64,000 nt of DNA, taken from NCBI GenBank assembly GCA_963760985.1, contig CAVXFM010000015.1, positions 806,001 to 870,000 on the forward strand. Reading direction: 5' to 3'. The position numbers were made by a program, and so were the translations under genes. Positions 47,006 through 55,501 of the stretch are shown piece after piece. Below the pieces are notes generated by a model that saw nothing but the letters and a program-made list of their open reading frames with translations, was not told where the DNA came from and did no database searches. Numbering within the stretch: position 1 is the first letter of the stretch; the number at the start of each line of letters is the position of its first letter. This stretch comes from JACRDG01 sp963760985 (GTDB lineage Bacteria; Desulfobacterota; Desulfomonilia; Desulfomonilales; Desulfomonilaceae).

Positions 47006-47092
47006 ATGGACTTGGAGACTACTCTATATGCGTTCGCTTGGATAGCGGGTTTTGTCTTTTTTCTCTGGCGCTTCGGCAAAATGGACCGCTGA
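47006..47092 (+). CDS. Candidate 28-residue single-helix membrane micro-protein
   Basis: The 28-residue ORF starts at ATG 47006 with GGGAG nine and AAGG four bases upstream. One hydrophobic helix (LYAFAWIAGFVFFLWRFG) with a positive end (KMDR) resembles small bitopic proteins that bind larger membrane complexes. It overlaps, on the other strand, a possible ORF fragment (47024-47284), so only one is likely real. Confidence 0.4.
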   Translation: MDLETTLYAFAWIAGFVFFLWRFGKMDR

Positions 47093-47694
47093 CATTGTGA
47101 TGCGCAAAATCGTATGAGACAGCAGCCTTCCTCGTTCCGCTGTATACGACCAGCCTTGTTCTGATTCGGAGACATCGCTGTTGCCCGGAAGTACGACCCG
47201 GAAGCGCGCACCATGCGGGAAGGTGTAATTCCACTCAACAGCTCCGTGTGGAGGCCGCGTACTACGACAAGGATGGTGCCGCAAATCAGCCGGGCTTTCG
47301 AGGCAGAGGCTCTGGATGGTGGGTTCGCTCCTATCTGGAGAGATCGTGAGACGAACATTTCGCAGAGTTCACCATCTCGGGAGAGCTGTGCATAGCGACA
47401 CTTTAATTGGGGATTATTGACGATTTCTCCAATCTGTCCCATGAGGGTCTGTTGAGCGCGTACGAAGAGGGTGTTCTGCAGTCTTCAGACCTTTGCGGTT
47501 CGTGTCTTGTCCCTCGCGGTACACGCTTACCAAATAGCATGATCGTGCGGCAGGTTAGAGGTCTGGGGGGCGAAGTGATGAGACCGATGTTCTTGTCATG
47601 TGGTGTATCAGCCTATTGATGTGGTCATTGTGTGCCGCTGACAGGGTGCTGGTATGATGCTTTTCGGGTACGGGCACCCTGTCAGCTCGTTACT
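47093..47694. other. Intergenic region with a long inverted repeat
   Basis: A 12-bp inverted repeat CTGACAGGGTGC (47638-47649) / GCACCCTGTCAG (47674-47685) is separated by 24 bases. A minus-strand frame at 47024-47284 reads EWNYTFPHGARFRVVLPG, resembling a protein fragment, but has no start or family match. Otherwise nothing is recognised. Confidence 0.35.
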
Positions 47695-47724
47695 CTCCAA
47701 AAACGCGAGCCTTTGGGCTCGCGT
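47695..47724 (-). terminator. Rho-independent terminator of the DUF1269 gene
   Basis: On the minus strand CGCGAGCC / GGCTCGCG with a CAAA loop is followed by TTTTT. It lies about 20 bases after the repaired stop of the DUF1269 gene (47744), which supports that longer gene end. Confidence 0.85.
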
Positions 47725-47743
47725 CAGTCTGGTTCATTGGGAC

Positions 47744-48237
47744 TTATTGCTGAGCCGCACTAAGAGCATTCTGAAGTTTGGTTTCGTCGTCGTGCGAGAG
47801 AGAAGTCTTGAGGTACTTTACCGCCGGTTCCCTTGAGTTCCTCAAGCACCTTGTCCGGCGTAGCTCGCCTCACCAGGATGAAAAGTACCCGAGCTGCCCG
47901 CGCGCATGGTCTCAGCAAGTTCTTTCATGAACTTGTCATTGATGCCCACATCGGTGAGTGCACCGGACACGGCCCCTGCAGTGGCACCCACAGCCAGACC
48001 CAGAAGAGGGTTCAGGAAAATGAGGCCTATCAGTGCTCCCCAAAAGCCCCCACCGACAGCTCCAGCCGCGGTAAGATTGACTGCTTGATGTAATTTGACT
48101 GCTCCCTTCTCATCTTTCACTGCCACCACCGCGTCTTCCAGGTCGATGAGGTATTCTTTCTGCATCTTCATCAGCATGAGACGAACCTCTTGGGCCTTGA
48201 ATTGATCTTCGTACCCTATGACCACTAAATTGCTCAT
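47744..48237 (-). CDS. DUF1269 membrane protein (two frameshifts in this sequence)
   Basis: This protein has 163 residues after repair of two single-base insertions. It starts at ATG 48237 (AAGGAGGAGAGGATCA upstream). It begins MSNLVVIGYEDQFKAQEVR, then has ALIGLIFLNPLLGLAVGATAGAVSGALTDVGI (glycine-zipper-like membrane segment). The raw frame stops at 47842 after AGSSGTFHPGEAS. Dropping a C in 47888-47890 gives the family end SVLFILVRRATPDKVLEELK. Dropping a G at 47812-47813 gives KVLKTSLSHDDETKLQNAL and a stop at 47744. The family is of unknown function and is found in many bacteria. Confidence 0.88.
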
Positions 48238-48311
48238 TGATCCTCTCCTCCTTTTCCATGCAACATTTTCTCGCGGAGCCAATCCCCCGCGGCTTTCCCA
48301 GGTGGGTATAC

Positions 48312-48404
48312 CGGTTTCCATAGGTTTTGTCCTTTTGATTCTTCTTCTGCGTCGGAGGCTCCCCAAGAACAGTCAACCGGACAAAACTTTTGGCAATCGG
48401 AATA
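48312..48404. repeat. Family A repeat, inverted pair
   Basis: GGTTTTGTCCTTTTGATTC and, in the other direction, ACCGGACAAAACTTTTGGCA correspond to the tail of family A facing itself. The arrangement can fold into a hairpin and resembles a small inverted-repeat element. Confidence 0.5.
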
Positions 48405-48436
48405 AGTGATGTCAAATCAGCCGTCCATGCCGATCC

Positions 48437-49141
48437 CTACTGGACGGCGAAGTTGAAATAGGTCTCCGGAAACGGTTCGTCCTTTAAGGTGAAATGCCAC
48501 CACTCTTGCTGATAGGGTTGGAAGCCGTATTTCTGCATAAGTACGCGCAAGAGCATCCGGTGAGCACGATGCACGGGAGACACCAACGGACTGTCAGGCC
48601 ACGACTCCGGGCCGAAGAAATCGAAGGGGGTTCCCATATCCAGCTCGGATTCTCCCGCATGTCCGTCCACATATTCTAGGGTCAAATCCACCGTGCTTCC
48701 CCTCGAATGACTCGATTTTTCCGCGATGTATCCTTCTTTGAACAAGTCCTTTTTCTGAACCCTGGGGTAATACTCTTTTTTCATTTTCGTGGCACTGAGA
48801 TCTTTTCCCCATTGTACGAAGTCATCCACCGCACGCTGCGGTCGGTACGCATCAAAGATTTTCAATCCCAGGCCGAAAGGTTTCAGTTCTGCCTGCACTT
48901 TCCCGAGCGCGTCGGCTGCGGCCTTGGTGAGTATGCACTTGGGAGCAAGATATCCGTGTACCCGACGTCCCAAGAAGTTCCGATCGGTAAAATACCTGAG
49001 GTCCACCCTCACGCCGGGTATGACATCCTCAACATACACGAAGCCTTTGGGCAAGTCGCCCGCAGCGCTCGCTGTGGCACTCTCGCCTAACTGGGTATAT
49101 GCAAGACAACAAAGCAGGAAAATGGCGCAGGACCTTCCCAT
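48437..49141 (-). CDS. D-alanyl-D-alanine dipeptidase, VanX/DdpX family
   Basis: This 234-residue enzyme starts at ATG 49141 (GGGAGGAAAC upstream) with a signal peptide (MGRSCAIFLLCCLAYTQLG). Zinc and catalytic residues of the family are present: KSSHSRGSTVDLTL (His and Asp ligands), DAYRPQRAVDDFV (arginine) and EWWHFTL (Glu base and His ligand). It cleaves D-Ala-D-Ala dipeptide in the periplasm, in peptidoglycan recycling. Presence of a signal peptide and lack of vanHA argue against glycopeptide resistance. Confidence 0.9.
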   Translation of the reverse strand: MGRSCAIFLLCCLAYTQLGESATASAAGDLPKGFVYVEDVIPGVRVDLRYFTDRNFLGRRVHGYLAPKCILTKAAADALGKVQAELKPFGLGLKIFDAYRPQRAVDDFVQWGKDLSATKMKKEYYPRVQKKDLFKEGYIAEKSSHSRGSTVDLTLEYVDGHAGESELDMGTPFDFFGPESWPDSPLVSPVHRAHRMLLRVLMQKYGFQPYQQEWWHFTLKDEPFPETYFNFAVQ

Positions 49142-49465
49142 GTTTCCTCCCTGCAAGATCACGGCCGCGGCCACGGATTTCGTTTGTTCAATTATCCCGT
49201 ATCATTGAAGGCAGCGTGCGCGTCGCAAGCCAATGATGGTTGCCTTTGCCTGCGCCGCACGGCCACCTGCCCCGGCCAATCGGGATGTTCCCGAAGCGTC
49301 GCAAGTGGCGGGGGGCCCCTGAACGAAGATTCGACGGCTCTGCGTCGCTCGAAGTGAAGGGGAGTGCCCGCCACTCCAGGAAGAACGAATAGGACAGCAC
49401 TTTTGGCAATCCGCATAACTGCCGAATCACCCACACGCGGAGGGCAGGGGCTCAGCACCCGTAGT
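49142..49465. repeat. Intergenic region with family A copy 4 (49312-49416)
   Basis: GGGGGCCCCTGAACGAAGATT, GCGTCGCTCGAAG and AGCACTTTTGGCAATCC reproduce family A. The remainder of the gap holds the VanX promoter and no recognised gene. Confidence 0.65.
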
Positions 49466-49921
49466 TTACTTGAGATACGCCACCGCCTCGATCTCAACCA
49501 GGCCGGCCAGAGGTAACTTGGCTACCTGTACGGTCGAGCGTGCGGGTGGCTCGCCCACGAAGAAAGAGCCGTACACTTCGTTCACCACGGGGAAGTCATT
49601 CATGTCAGCGAGGAAAATGGTGGTTTTCAGCACGCAATCCATGCCGCTCCCCGCAGCTTCGAGAATTGTCTTCATGTGGGTGAGCGCGGTACCGGTCTGT
49701 GCTTGCACCGTAGCCTCAAGCTTCTTGGTCTCTTTGTTCATACCAAGCTGCCCGGACACAAACACCAAGTTCCCGTGGGTAACGGCTTGGGAATACGGAC
49801 CAATGGGTAGCGGCGCTTGGTCAGTCTTGACCACCTTCTTGGGAACCGAAGAATCAGCAAGAGCCAATGCGCCGGCAATCCCACACACGGCAGTAATCAC
49901 GAAAGGTACGATTGTTTCCAT
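49466..49921 (-). CDS. RidA/YjgF family protein with export signal
   Basis: This 151-residue protein starts at ATG 49921 with GGAGGATGAG upstream. The first 21 residues are a signal or membrane segment (VPFVITAVCGIAGALALAD), unusual for RidA, which is usually cytoplasmic. The domain is typical: APLPIGPYSQAV, GNLVFVSGQLGM, PPARSTVQVAKLPLAG with the conserved Arg, and VEIEAVA with the conserved Glu. RidA deaminates enamine/imine intermediates. Here it may act on a periplasmic compound. Confidence 0.88.
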   Translation of the reverse strand: METIVPFVITAVCGIAGALALADSSVPKKVVKTDQAPLPIGPYSQAVTHGNLVFVSGQLGMNKETKKLEATVQAQTGTALTHMKTILEAAGSGMDCVLKTTIFLADMNDFPVVNEVYGSFFVGEPPARSTVQVAKLPLAGLVEIEAVAYLK

Positions 49922-50294
49922 ACGCTCATCCTCCCTCGCTTCACGCTCAATTTGACCACACATCAGGGATCGTCAGGAGACAACTTACCGCACCCCCATG
50001 GCAATTGTCCATCATGCACCACAATTCACCGACCGCACCATCTTAGGTAGGTGACCGCGAATCGGTATGACACCCCAAGAACAGCCAATGACGCAAGACT
50101 TTTGTCAATCAGTACAAATTCCGTATGGTATTCGGCTGCCCCCGAGTGCGGAAAATCACGGCTGTGGAGTCGAAAACATCAGGACCCGACACCTGTTTCC
50201 TTCACCAAAAGGAAAGTGCCTCGGCTCGAAGGTTTGCTGGACATTTCTGATGAGTCCCGTACATAATTAAGTATCCCTCCGCAGGAGATCGACC
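49922..50294. other. Divergent intergenic region with partial repeat A
   Basis: Bases about 50070-50115 match the family A tail (CCAAGAACAGCC ... GACTTTTGTCAATC). The two divergent promoters must lie here. No gene is recognised. Confidence 0.45.
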
Positions 50295-52662
50295 ATGCAA
50301 GAATGGTTCAAAGACAATCCGTTTCGCCGCGTCCTCAGTCTGAAGCCTCTGGTACAATATTGGCAAGAGAGCCTCTGCAACGGCAACGAAGGCTGGAATC
50401 GACTGTACGCCTCGATCCAGGATGAACTGGCAGCGGCCCCCGAACTCCTGGAACCTATCGAAGATTTTTCCGTCCTGGACTCACATAAATCGCTCGTGAA
50501 CACTCTCATGAGCGCGGTGTTTCCTCCCGCGTCCTGGGATGTCCATCCCCTTGCAGCAGTGGTCCCCATGACACTGGAGACGTTCTTCGAATCTCCTCCT
50601 TTCCACCGCCTCTTTCTTGCAGACGACGGGTCAATAAAAGGGCGCTTTGCCCTGGCCGAAGAGGTTCTCGCGCAGAAGATGCTCATGAGGGCCTATCTGT
50701 TGATCCTCGAAAAGCATTACGGCATTTGCCGCGAATTCGACTATCCCATGGTGGTGATTGTTTCTGACCAGCAAACTGGGCTCGACCGATATTTCAAGAT
50801 CAAACCCAATATGCGTTTTGTGGATGTGGTGCCTCGCGGGAAACCGAAACGCCTCAAGAGCCAGGACCTGACGACGATTCTGGACAATCTTACCAACCCG
50901 ACCGTGCTCGGGGCAATCCTCCCTGCGGAAGACTTCGCATTTCACGGCTTCGCGTCAGTTCAGGCTGTTGATGTCACCGAGAGCGAGGTTTTGACCGAAC
51001 TGGAACGAGACATTATCGACAAGCAGGCCATCTTCTCTGATGCAGGTTTTCATGTCCTTCAACAGCGGCTCCAAACCCTGTTCAGGAGGCCGGACCTGGT
51101 CGCGGGACTTGCCGCGATTCAGGGAGATCGGGTCATGCTGTTGAATACCGGATGCAAGATGGAGTGCAATTGCATCTTTTCCGACTCCCGTCACGTGGCC
51201 ATCGAGGAAATGAAAGGCTCAGTTTTTCACAGGGCCGCTGTTGCGGGAAAGGCCATCCTGATCAGAGATCTTGAGGAAGAAGCGTCTCGGACGCGTATTG
51301 AACAGGATATCCTCGACTCTGGCAAGAGGTCGCTTCTCGTAGTGCCTCTTTTCCACCAGGGAGAGTTGATTGGTACCCTGGATCTCAGCTCGCCGAAACC
51401 GGGCGATCTGGGGCCTATGGATGAAATACTTGCCAGCCAAATCCAGCCGGTGTTTTCCATGGCGCTCAAGCGGTCTTTGGATGAGCTGGACAACCAGATC
51501 GACAGCATCATCAAGGAAAAGTGTACCGCAGTGCATCCGTCGGTGGAGTGGCGATTCCGCACATCGGTGTTCGAAACATCTGGAACGCACTCTCAGAGGA
51601 GAAGCGTCCGAACTGGAGCCGATTGTGTTCAAAGACGTGTACCCGCTATACGGCTCCACCGATATTCGCGGGTCTTCGGAGGGGCGTAACCAGGCAATCC
51701 AGGACGACCTCTGTGGTCATCTGGAACTGGCGCTCCATGTGCTCAATGCAGCGTGGGAAGTCAGGCACTTGCCGCTGCTTGAGGAGTTGACGTACCGTAC
51801 GGATAACCTATTGGAACGTATCAGACAAGGCTTGGGTTCCGGAGACGAGCTGACCGTGATCCACTTCATTCAAAACGAAGTGGAGCCGCTTTTCTGTACC
51901 GTTCGGAAATTCGGTCCCCGCGCGCAGGAAGCGGTGGCCGCGTATGAAGCCGCGGTAGATCGGCATGTGGGCACGGTGTACCGCAAACGAAAGGATTTTG
52001 AGGACAGCGTGTCCCAATTCAACCAGAATATTGCCGCTTACCTGGAACGCGAGCAGGTACACGCTCAGTCCGCGTTCCCTCATTATTTCGAGAAACATCA
52101 GACTGACGGGCTCGAATACCTCATCTACGTGGGAAGCTCCATGGTGGAGGACGGGGAATTCAATCTGTTGTATGTCAAGAGCCTGAGACTCTGGCAAGTT
52201 TTGTTGGCGTGCGGGATTGCGTGGCACGCGGAACGCCTGAAGACGAGCCTCAAGGTTCCCTTGCAAACGACCAACCTTATCCTCGCACACCACAGCCCCT
52301 TGGCCGTGCGTTTCCGATTTGACGAGAAACGCTTTGACGTGGACGGGGCTTACGACGTGGGGCACGAGATCGTGCGGTCGCGCATTGACAAGGCCATGGT
52401 CAAAGGCCGAGCCGAGCGGCTCACTCAACCGGGAAAGATCTCCATCGTGTACTCAAGACCCGAGGAATCACAGGAAATGGTCCGTCACATTCATTTCCTG
52501 CAAAGCCGAGACTACCTGCTCGATGACCTGGAAGCCGTCGAACTGGAGGACCTGCCAGGGGTGCAAGGCCTGCGAGGCTTGCGGGTGAGTGTGAACCTCG
52601 GATCCGCTGCGCTTGCGGCAAGAGCCGGAGGGGTAACTTTGGGGCTCGAACTGACCGCGTAG
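50295..52662 (+). CDS. Large GAF-domain protein, frameshifted in this sequence
   Basis: After one repair this is a protein of about 788 residues. ATG 50295 follows a GCAGGAG site. A GAF-like domain (about 295-400: RPDLVAGLAAIQGDRVML, VAGKAILIRDLEEEAS, LLVVPLFHQGELIGTLDLS) is followed by helices. The frame breaks near AAA 51574-51576. Removing one A joins VEWRFRTSV to HLERTLRGEASELEPIVFK and the rest (DVYPLYGSTDIRGSSEGR), which continues to 52662. No kinase or cyclase domain is visible. It may be a stand-alone sensor. A terminator follows. Confidence 0.78.
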
Positions 52663-52689
52663 TGGGAACCGAGGGCGAGAAGGATTCAC

Positions 52690-52735
52690 CGCATGCCGTG
52701 TGTGCATGCGCGGCGCATCGCCGGTTTCCCTTTTT
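52690..52735 (+). terminator. Candidate terminator after the GAF gene
   Basis: Hairpin CGGCG-CAT-CGCCG (52711-52723), next to a second small hairpin with CGCATGC arms, is followed by GTTTCCCTTTTT on the plus strand. Confidence 0.6.
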
Positions 52736-52749
52736 CGTGAACCGTACGC

Positions 52750-53802
52750 TTACGACTCGTTTTCCTGCCGCGGCGCATCACTGGTGAGGTCTCGCCAGTG
52801 CCATAACTTGGTATGAGAGTTTTCCTCTATGCGTAAATCGCAAGGAGCATTACCACATACCGGGCACTCCGGGTCCTCGCAGGGGTCCAGATGGATGAGT
52901 ATTTCCGCGAGGCCGCCGAAGTGTTCGCTGAATATCCGTTCCAGTTCCTTGACCTCTCCGTGGCCCTGGTCCAGAGGCAAATCTCTGGGCAGAATCAGAT
53001 GGAAATCCACATGCACCCGCTGTCCTGATTTCCACGCGCGTAGCCGGTGCGCGTCAATCCAAAGGGATTTGCGATGCCGCTGCAACAGAGCGCCTATTTC
53101 CTGAAGAAGTTCCGGGTCTGACGCGTCCATGAGTCCGCCGAACGCGCGACGCACCAACGTAAAGCCCATGAACAGGATATTGACCCCCACCACGCAGGCT
53201 ACTCCACCGTCCACCTGGTACCATCCGGTGAAATAAACCAGCATCAAGCCCCCGAGCACTGCTGCGGATGAAAACACGTCGCTCAACACGTGCCTTCCGT
53301 GGGCTTCCAGCACGAGCGATTTTGCCCGTTTGCCCGCGCGCATCAACAACGCGCCCAGTACCAGATTCACCAGCCCTGTGCTCACGAGAATCAACAGACC
53401 GCTTTCCAGCCGCGGCAGCGCATGCGCATTGAAAATTTGCGCTACGCCTTCCACGAAAATGGCCATGGCTGCAAGAACAATCAGGGCCCCCTCAAAACCG
53501 GCTGCAAAGAATTCGATCTTCCCGTGTCCGTACGGATGAGAAGCATCAGGGGGCTTCGCGGAAATCACGACACTCCAGAGCGAAAAACTCGCGGCCACCA
53601 CATTGATGATCGATTCCAGCGCGTCCGAAAGAAGAGCAGAGGATCCGGTGAGCCAATATCCGTAAAACTTCAGGCCGGTCAGCACGAGGGCCACAGTCAC
53701 TGCTATGGGCATAAAGGTCGTGCCTGCCCGAGGATTCCGAGCACCTAGCAGGGCTGTATGCGCATCTTGTTGCTGCGGGTCTTGGCGCGTCATTTCTGTC
53801 AC
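52750..53802 (-). CDS. Cation diffusion facilitator (CDF) metal transporter
   Basis: This 350-residue protein starts at GTG 53802 (GGGAG upstream), giving a first helix at about 35-57. Metal-site motifs of the family: GSSALLSDALESIINVV, HPYGHGKIEFFAAG and HVLSDVFSSAAVLG. The C-terminal cytoplasmic domain binds metal and ends with CEDPECPVCGNAPC, an extra CxxC-rich tail. It exports Zn2+/Fe2+/Mn2+-type divalent metal; the specific ion is not known. It is a single gene with the stress-protein gene upstream on the same strand. Confidence 0.9.
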   Translation of the reverse strand: MTEMTRQDPQQQDAHTALLGARNPRAGTTFMPIAVTVALVLTGLKFYGYWLTGSSALLSDALESIINVVAASFSLWSVVISAKPPDASHPYGHGKIEFFAAGFEGALIVLAAMAIFVEGVAQIFNAHALPRLESGLLILVSTGLVNLVLGALLMRAGKRAKSLVLEAHGRHVLSDVFSSAAVLGGLMLVYFTGWYQVDGGVACVVGVNILFMGFTLVRRAFGGLMDASDPELLQEIGALLQRHRKSLWIDAHRLRAWKSGQRVHVDFHLILPRDLPLDQGHGEVKELERIFSEHFGGLAEILIHLDPCEDPECPVCGNAPCDLRIEENSHTKLWHWRDLTSDAPRQENES

Positions 53803-53848
53803 AGACCGTCTCCCTGTACTCCGAACCAATGCGGTCGTGGATATTCGC

Positions 53849-54303
53849 TCATTCTCCCGCAGAAGATTTCACCGTGAGCACCGGGCAATTCGCGGTGCGG
53901 ACCACATTCTCTGCGGTGCTGCCCATTACCAGATGTCTGAGTCCTGTCCAGCCGTGGGTACCCATCACAATAAGGTCTGCCGAATTTTCATCCGCGAAGC
54001 GCACAATTTCTTCCGCAGGTGCACCGGACCGATACTGCGCATCGACACCTTTCAGTTCCAGGCGGCAGTCATTAGCGAGCAGTTCCAACTCCTCCTCGAC
54101 TCCTTCCTCAATGTTTGTCTTCAACAAGGCCATGTCAACCGTAACTCTGTCCTCGAAGCTCGGTACCCCACGAGTCGTGAATTGACGATGTGGAGAATCA
54201 TCAGCTTTGCCTTGAAGGCCTTGGCATATTCCGTGGCGCAAATGCGTGCGGGAACCGAGTTCTCGGAAAAGTCAGTGCAGAGCAGGATTGTCTTGGGTAT
54301 CAT
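53849..54303 (-). CDS. Universal stress protein, UspA family (single-base frameshift)
   Basis: The restored length is 151 residues. ATG 54303 has AAGGAGGTTCAGCA upstream. It opens IPKTILLCTDFSENSVPARICA. The break near 54162 is repaired by adding one C: ...VNSRLVGY joins PSFEDRVTVDMALLKTN. The C-terminal nucleotide-binding motif VMGTHGWTGLRHLVMGSTAE is complete, and the end is NCPVLTV. It binds ATP and responds to stress. It is next to the metal transporter gene; the spacing is short. Confidence 0.87.
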
Positions 54304-54663
54304 TGCTGAACCTCCTTGTGGTACGAGGTCCGGTCCTCAGAGTGCTTCCTACAAAAACCGGACTTTCCGCAGTCAAGGCACCAGAAAACGGACTGCCGGG
54401 TCTTGCAACCCGCGTTCGCCGGGTCAATCTTAAAACCCTTTTCTCCCCCTGGCAAGCGGGATTGCGGTTCGCGGTGTTCGGGTGCGTAGCCACCTCAGCG
54501 GGACTCTTTTGATTTCTCAAAGCCTCATTTTGCGGTATTGTCATATCAGGCGGAATCGCACATGATGCGGAAACACATTGAGGATCAGCCCAGGTGCTCG
54601 ATAACGGTTCAGTATCAGTAGTCAACCGATATGGCCTTCAGCGTATACGAAAGTGAGGATGTG
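54304..54663. other. Intergenic region, nothing recognised
   Basis: It lies between the leftward stress-protein gene and the rightward nitroreductase gene and so holds both promoters. No repeat or dyad was seen. Confidence 0.35.
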
Positions 54664-55170
54664 ATGGACGCAATGCACGCTATTTTGACGAGACGCTCGG
54701 TGCGAAACTATACGCAGGAGCCTGTTTCTGAAGAGATGGTGACCGCGTTACTCGAGGCTGCCATGAGTGCTCCCACTGCCACGAACGAGGCCTGGGATTT
54801 TGTGGTGATTCGGGACCATGCGATTCTCGATGCGGTTACAGGTTTTCACCCGCACGCGATCATGCTGAAGAAGGCTCAAGTCGGCATTGCCGTGTGCGGG
54901 GATCCGACGCGCGAAGCGCTCCCCGGCCGCTGGCCTCTTGACTGCGCCGCGGCCACGGAGAACATCCTCATTGCGGCAAATGCGTTGGGACTAGGAGCAT
55001 GCTGGGTGGGCATCTACCCCGTGGAAGAGCGTATGCAAGGGCTGAGAGAACTGTTGGGAATCCCAAAAGAGGTGGTGCCGCTTTCCATAGTATCGCTGGG
55101 CTATCCCGCGGAAACAAAGCCTCCGTCGCGCAGGCACAGGCCGGAACGCGTCCATCATGGGCGGTGGTAA
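54664..55170 (+). CDS. Nitroreductase family flavoprotein
   Basis: This 168-residue protein starts at ATG 54664, which has GAGG six bases upstream; a longer start is at 54631. Motifs: ILTRRSVRNYTQEPVSEE (FMN), AAMSAPTATNEAWDFVVI, CAAATENILIAANALGLGACWVG, and VVPLSIVSLGYPAETKPP. It reduces nitro compounds or flavin-like substrates with NAD(P)H. It is close to nifV but separated by 331 bases and has its own ribosome site. Confidence 0.86.
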   Translation: MDAMHAILTRRSVRNYTQEPVSEEMVTALLEAAMSAPTATNEAWDFVVIRDHAILDAVTGFHPHAIMLKKAQVGIAVCGDPTREALPGRWPLDCAAATENILIAANALGLGACWVGIYPVEERMQGLRELLGIPKEVVPLSIVSLGYPAETKPPSRRHRPERVHHGRW

Positions 55171-55501
55171 GGACGAGACTGTCTCACCGCACTGTACACC
55201 GCTGCAATCGTGGTACTGACAGGCGTTCGTGAACGCTCCATCCGGCAACCTACATTTCCGTACTACACGGGAGAATAACGTACCGATTTGTCACTCCCGT
55301 TCTCCTCGCGGCATAATCCCCATAGACACAACTCACTGCAATAACAGCTGTTATATCCCATTTTCCTTTTTGGCACATTCCTTGCCGCGTGTCTCGTGCA
55401 CGGAGAGCGTCACGCACGCGACGCACTCTCGCGCGATTGCCTGATCTGTTGCCCGACTTCCGGTTCGGCAAGGTCAGCGAAAACCCTTGTGATGGTGGGA
55501 T
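55171..55501 (+). promoter_or_regulatory. nifV promoter region with sigma-54 element (55371-55385) and palindrome (55341-55354)
   Basis: TGGCAC-ATTCC-TTGC at 55371-55385 is a perfect -24/-12 element, placing the start of transcription near 55396. A 14-bp perfect palindrome ATAACAGCTGTTAT lies 17 bases upstream. No canonical TGT-N10-ACA NifA site was found in the first 150 bases. The rest of the gap has no gene. Confidence 0.8.

Noticed and set aside
47024..47284. Histidine-kinase-like fragment on the minus strand
   Set aside because: A short resemblance to an ATPase end (GARFRVVLPG) exists, but the preceding frame lacks N and G boxes and a start.
51370..52662. Second gene overlapping the GAF gene
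   Set aside because: It is the continuation of the same protein after a one-base shift; its N-terminal part is shadow.
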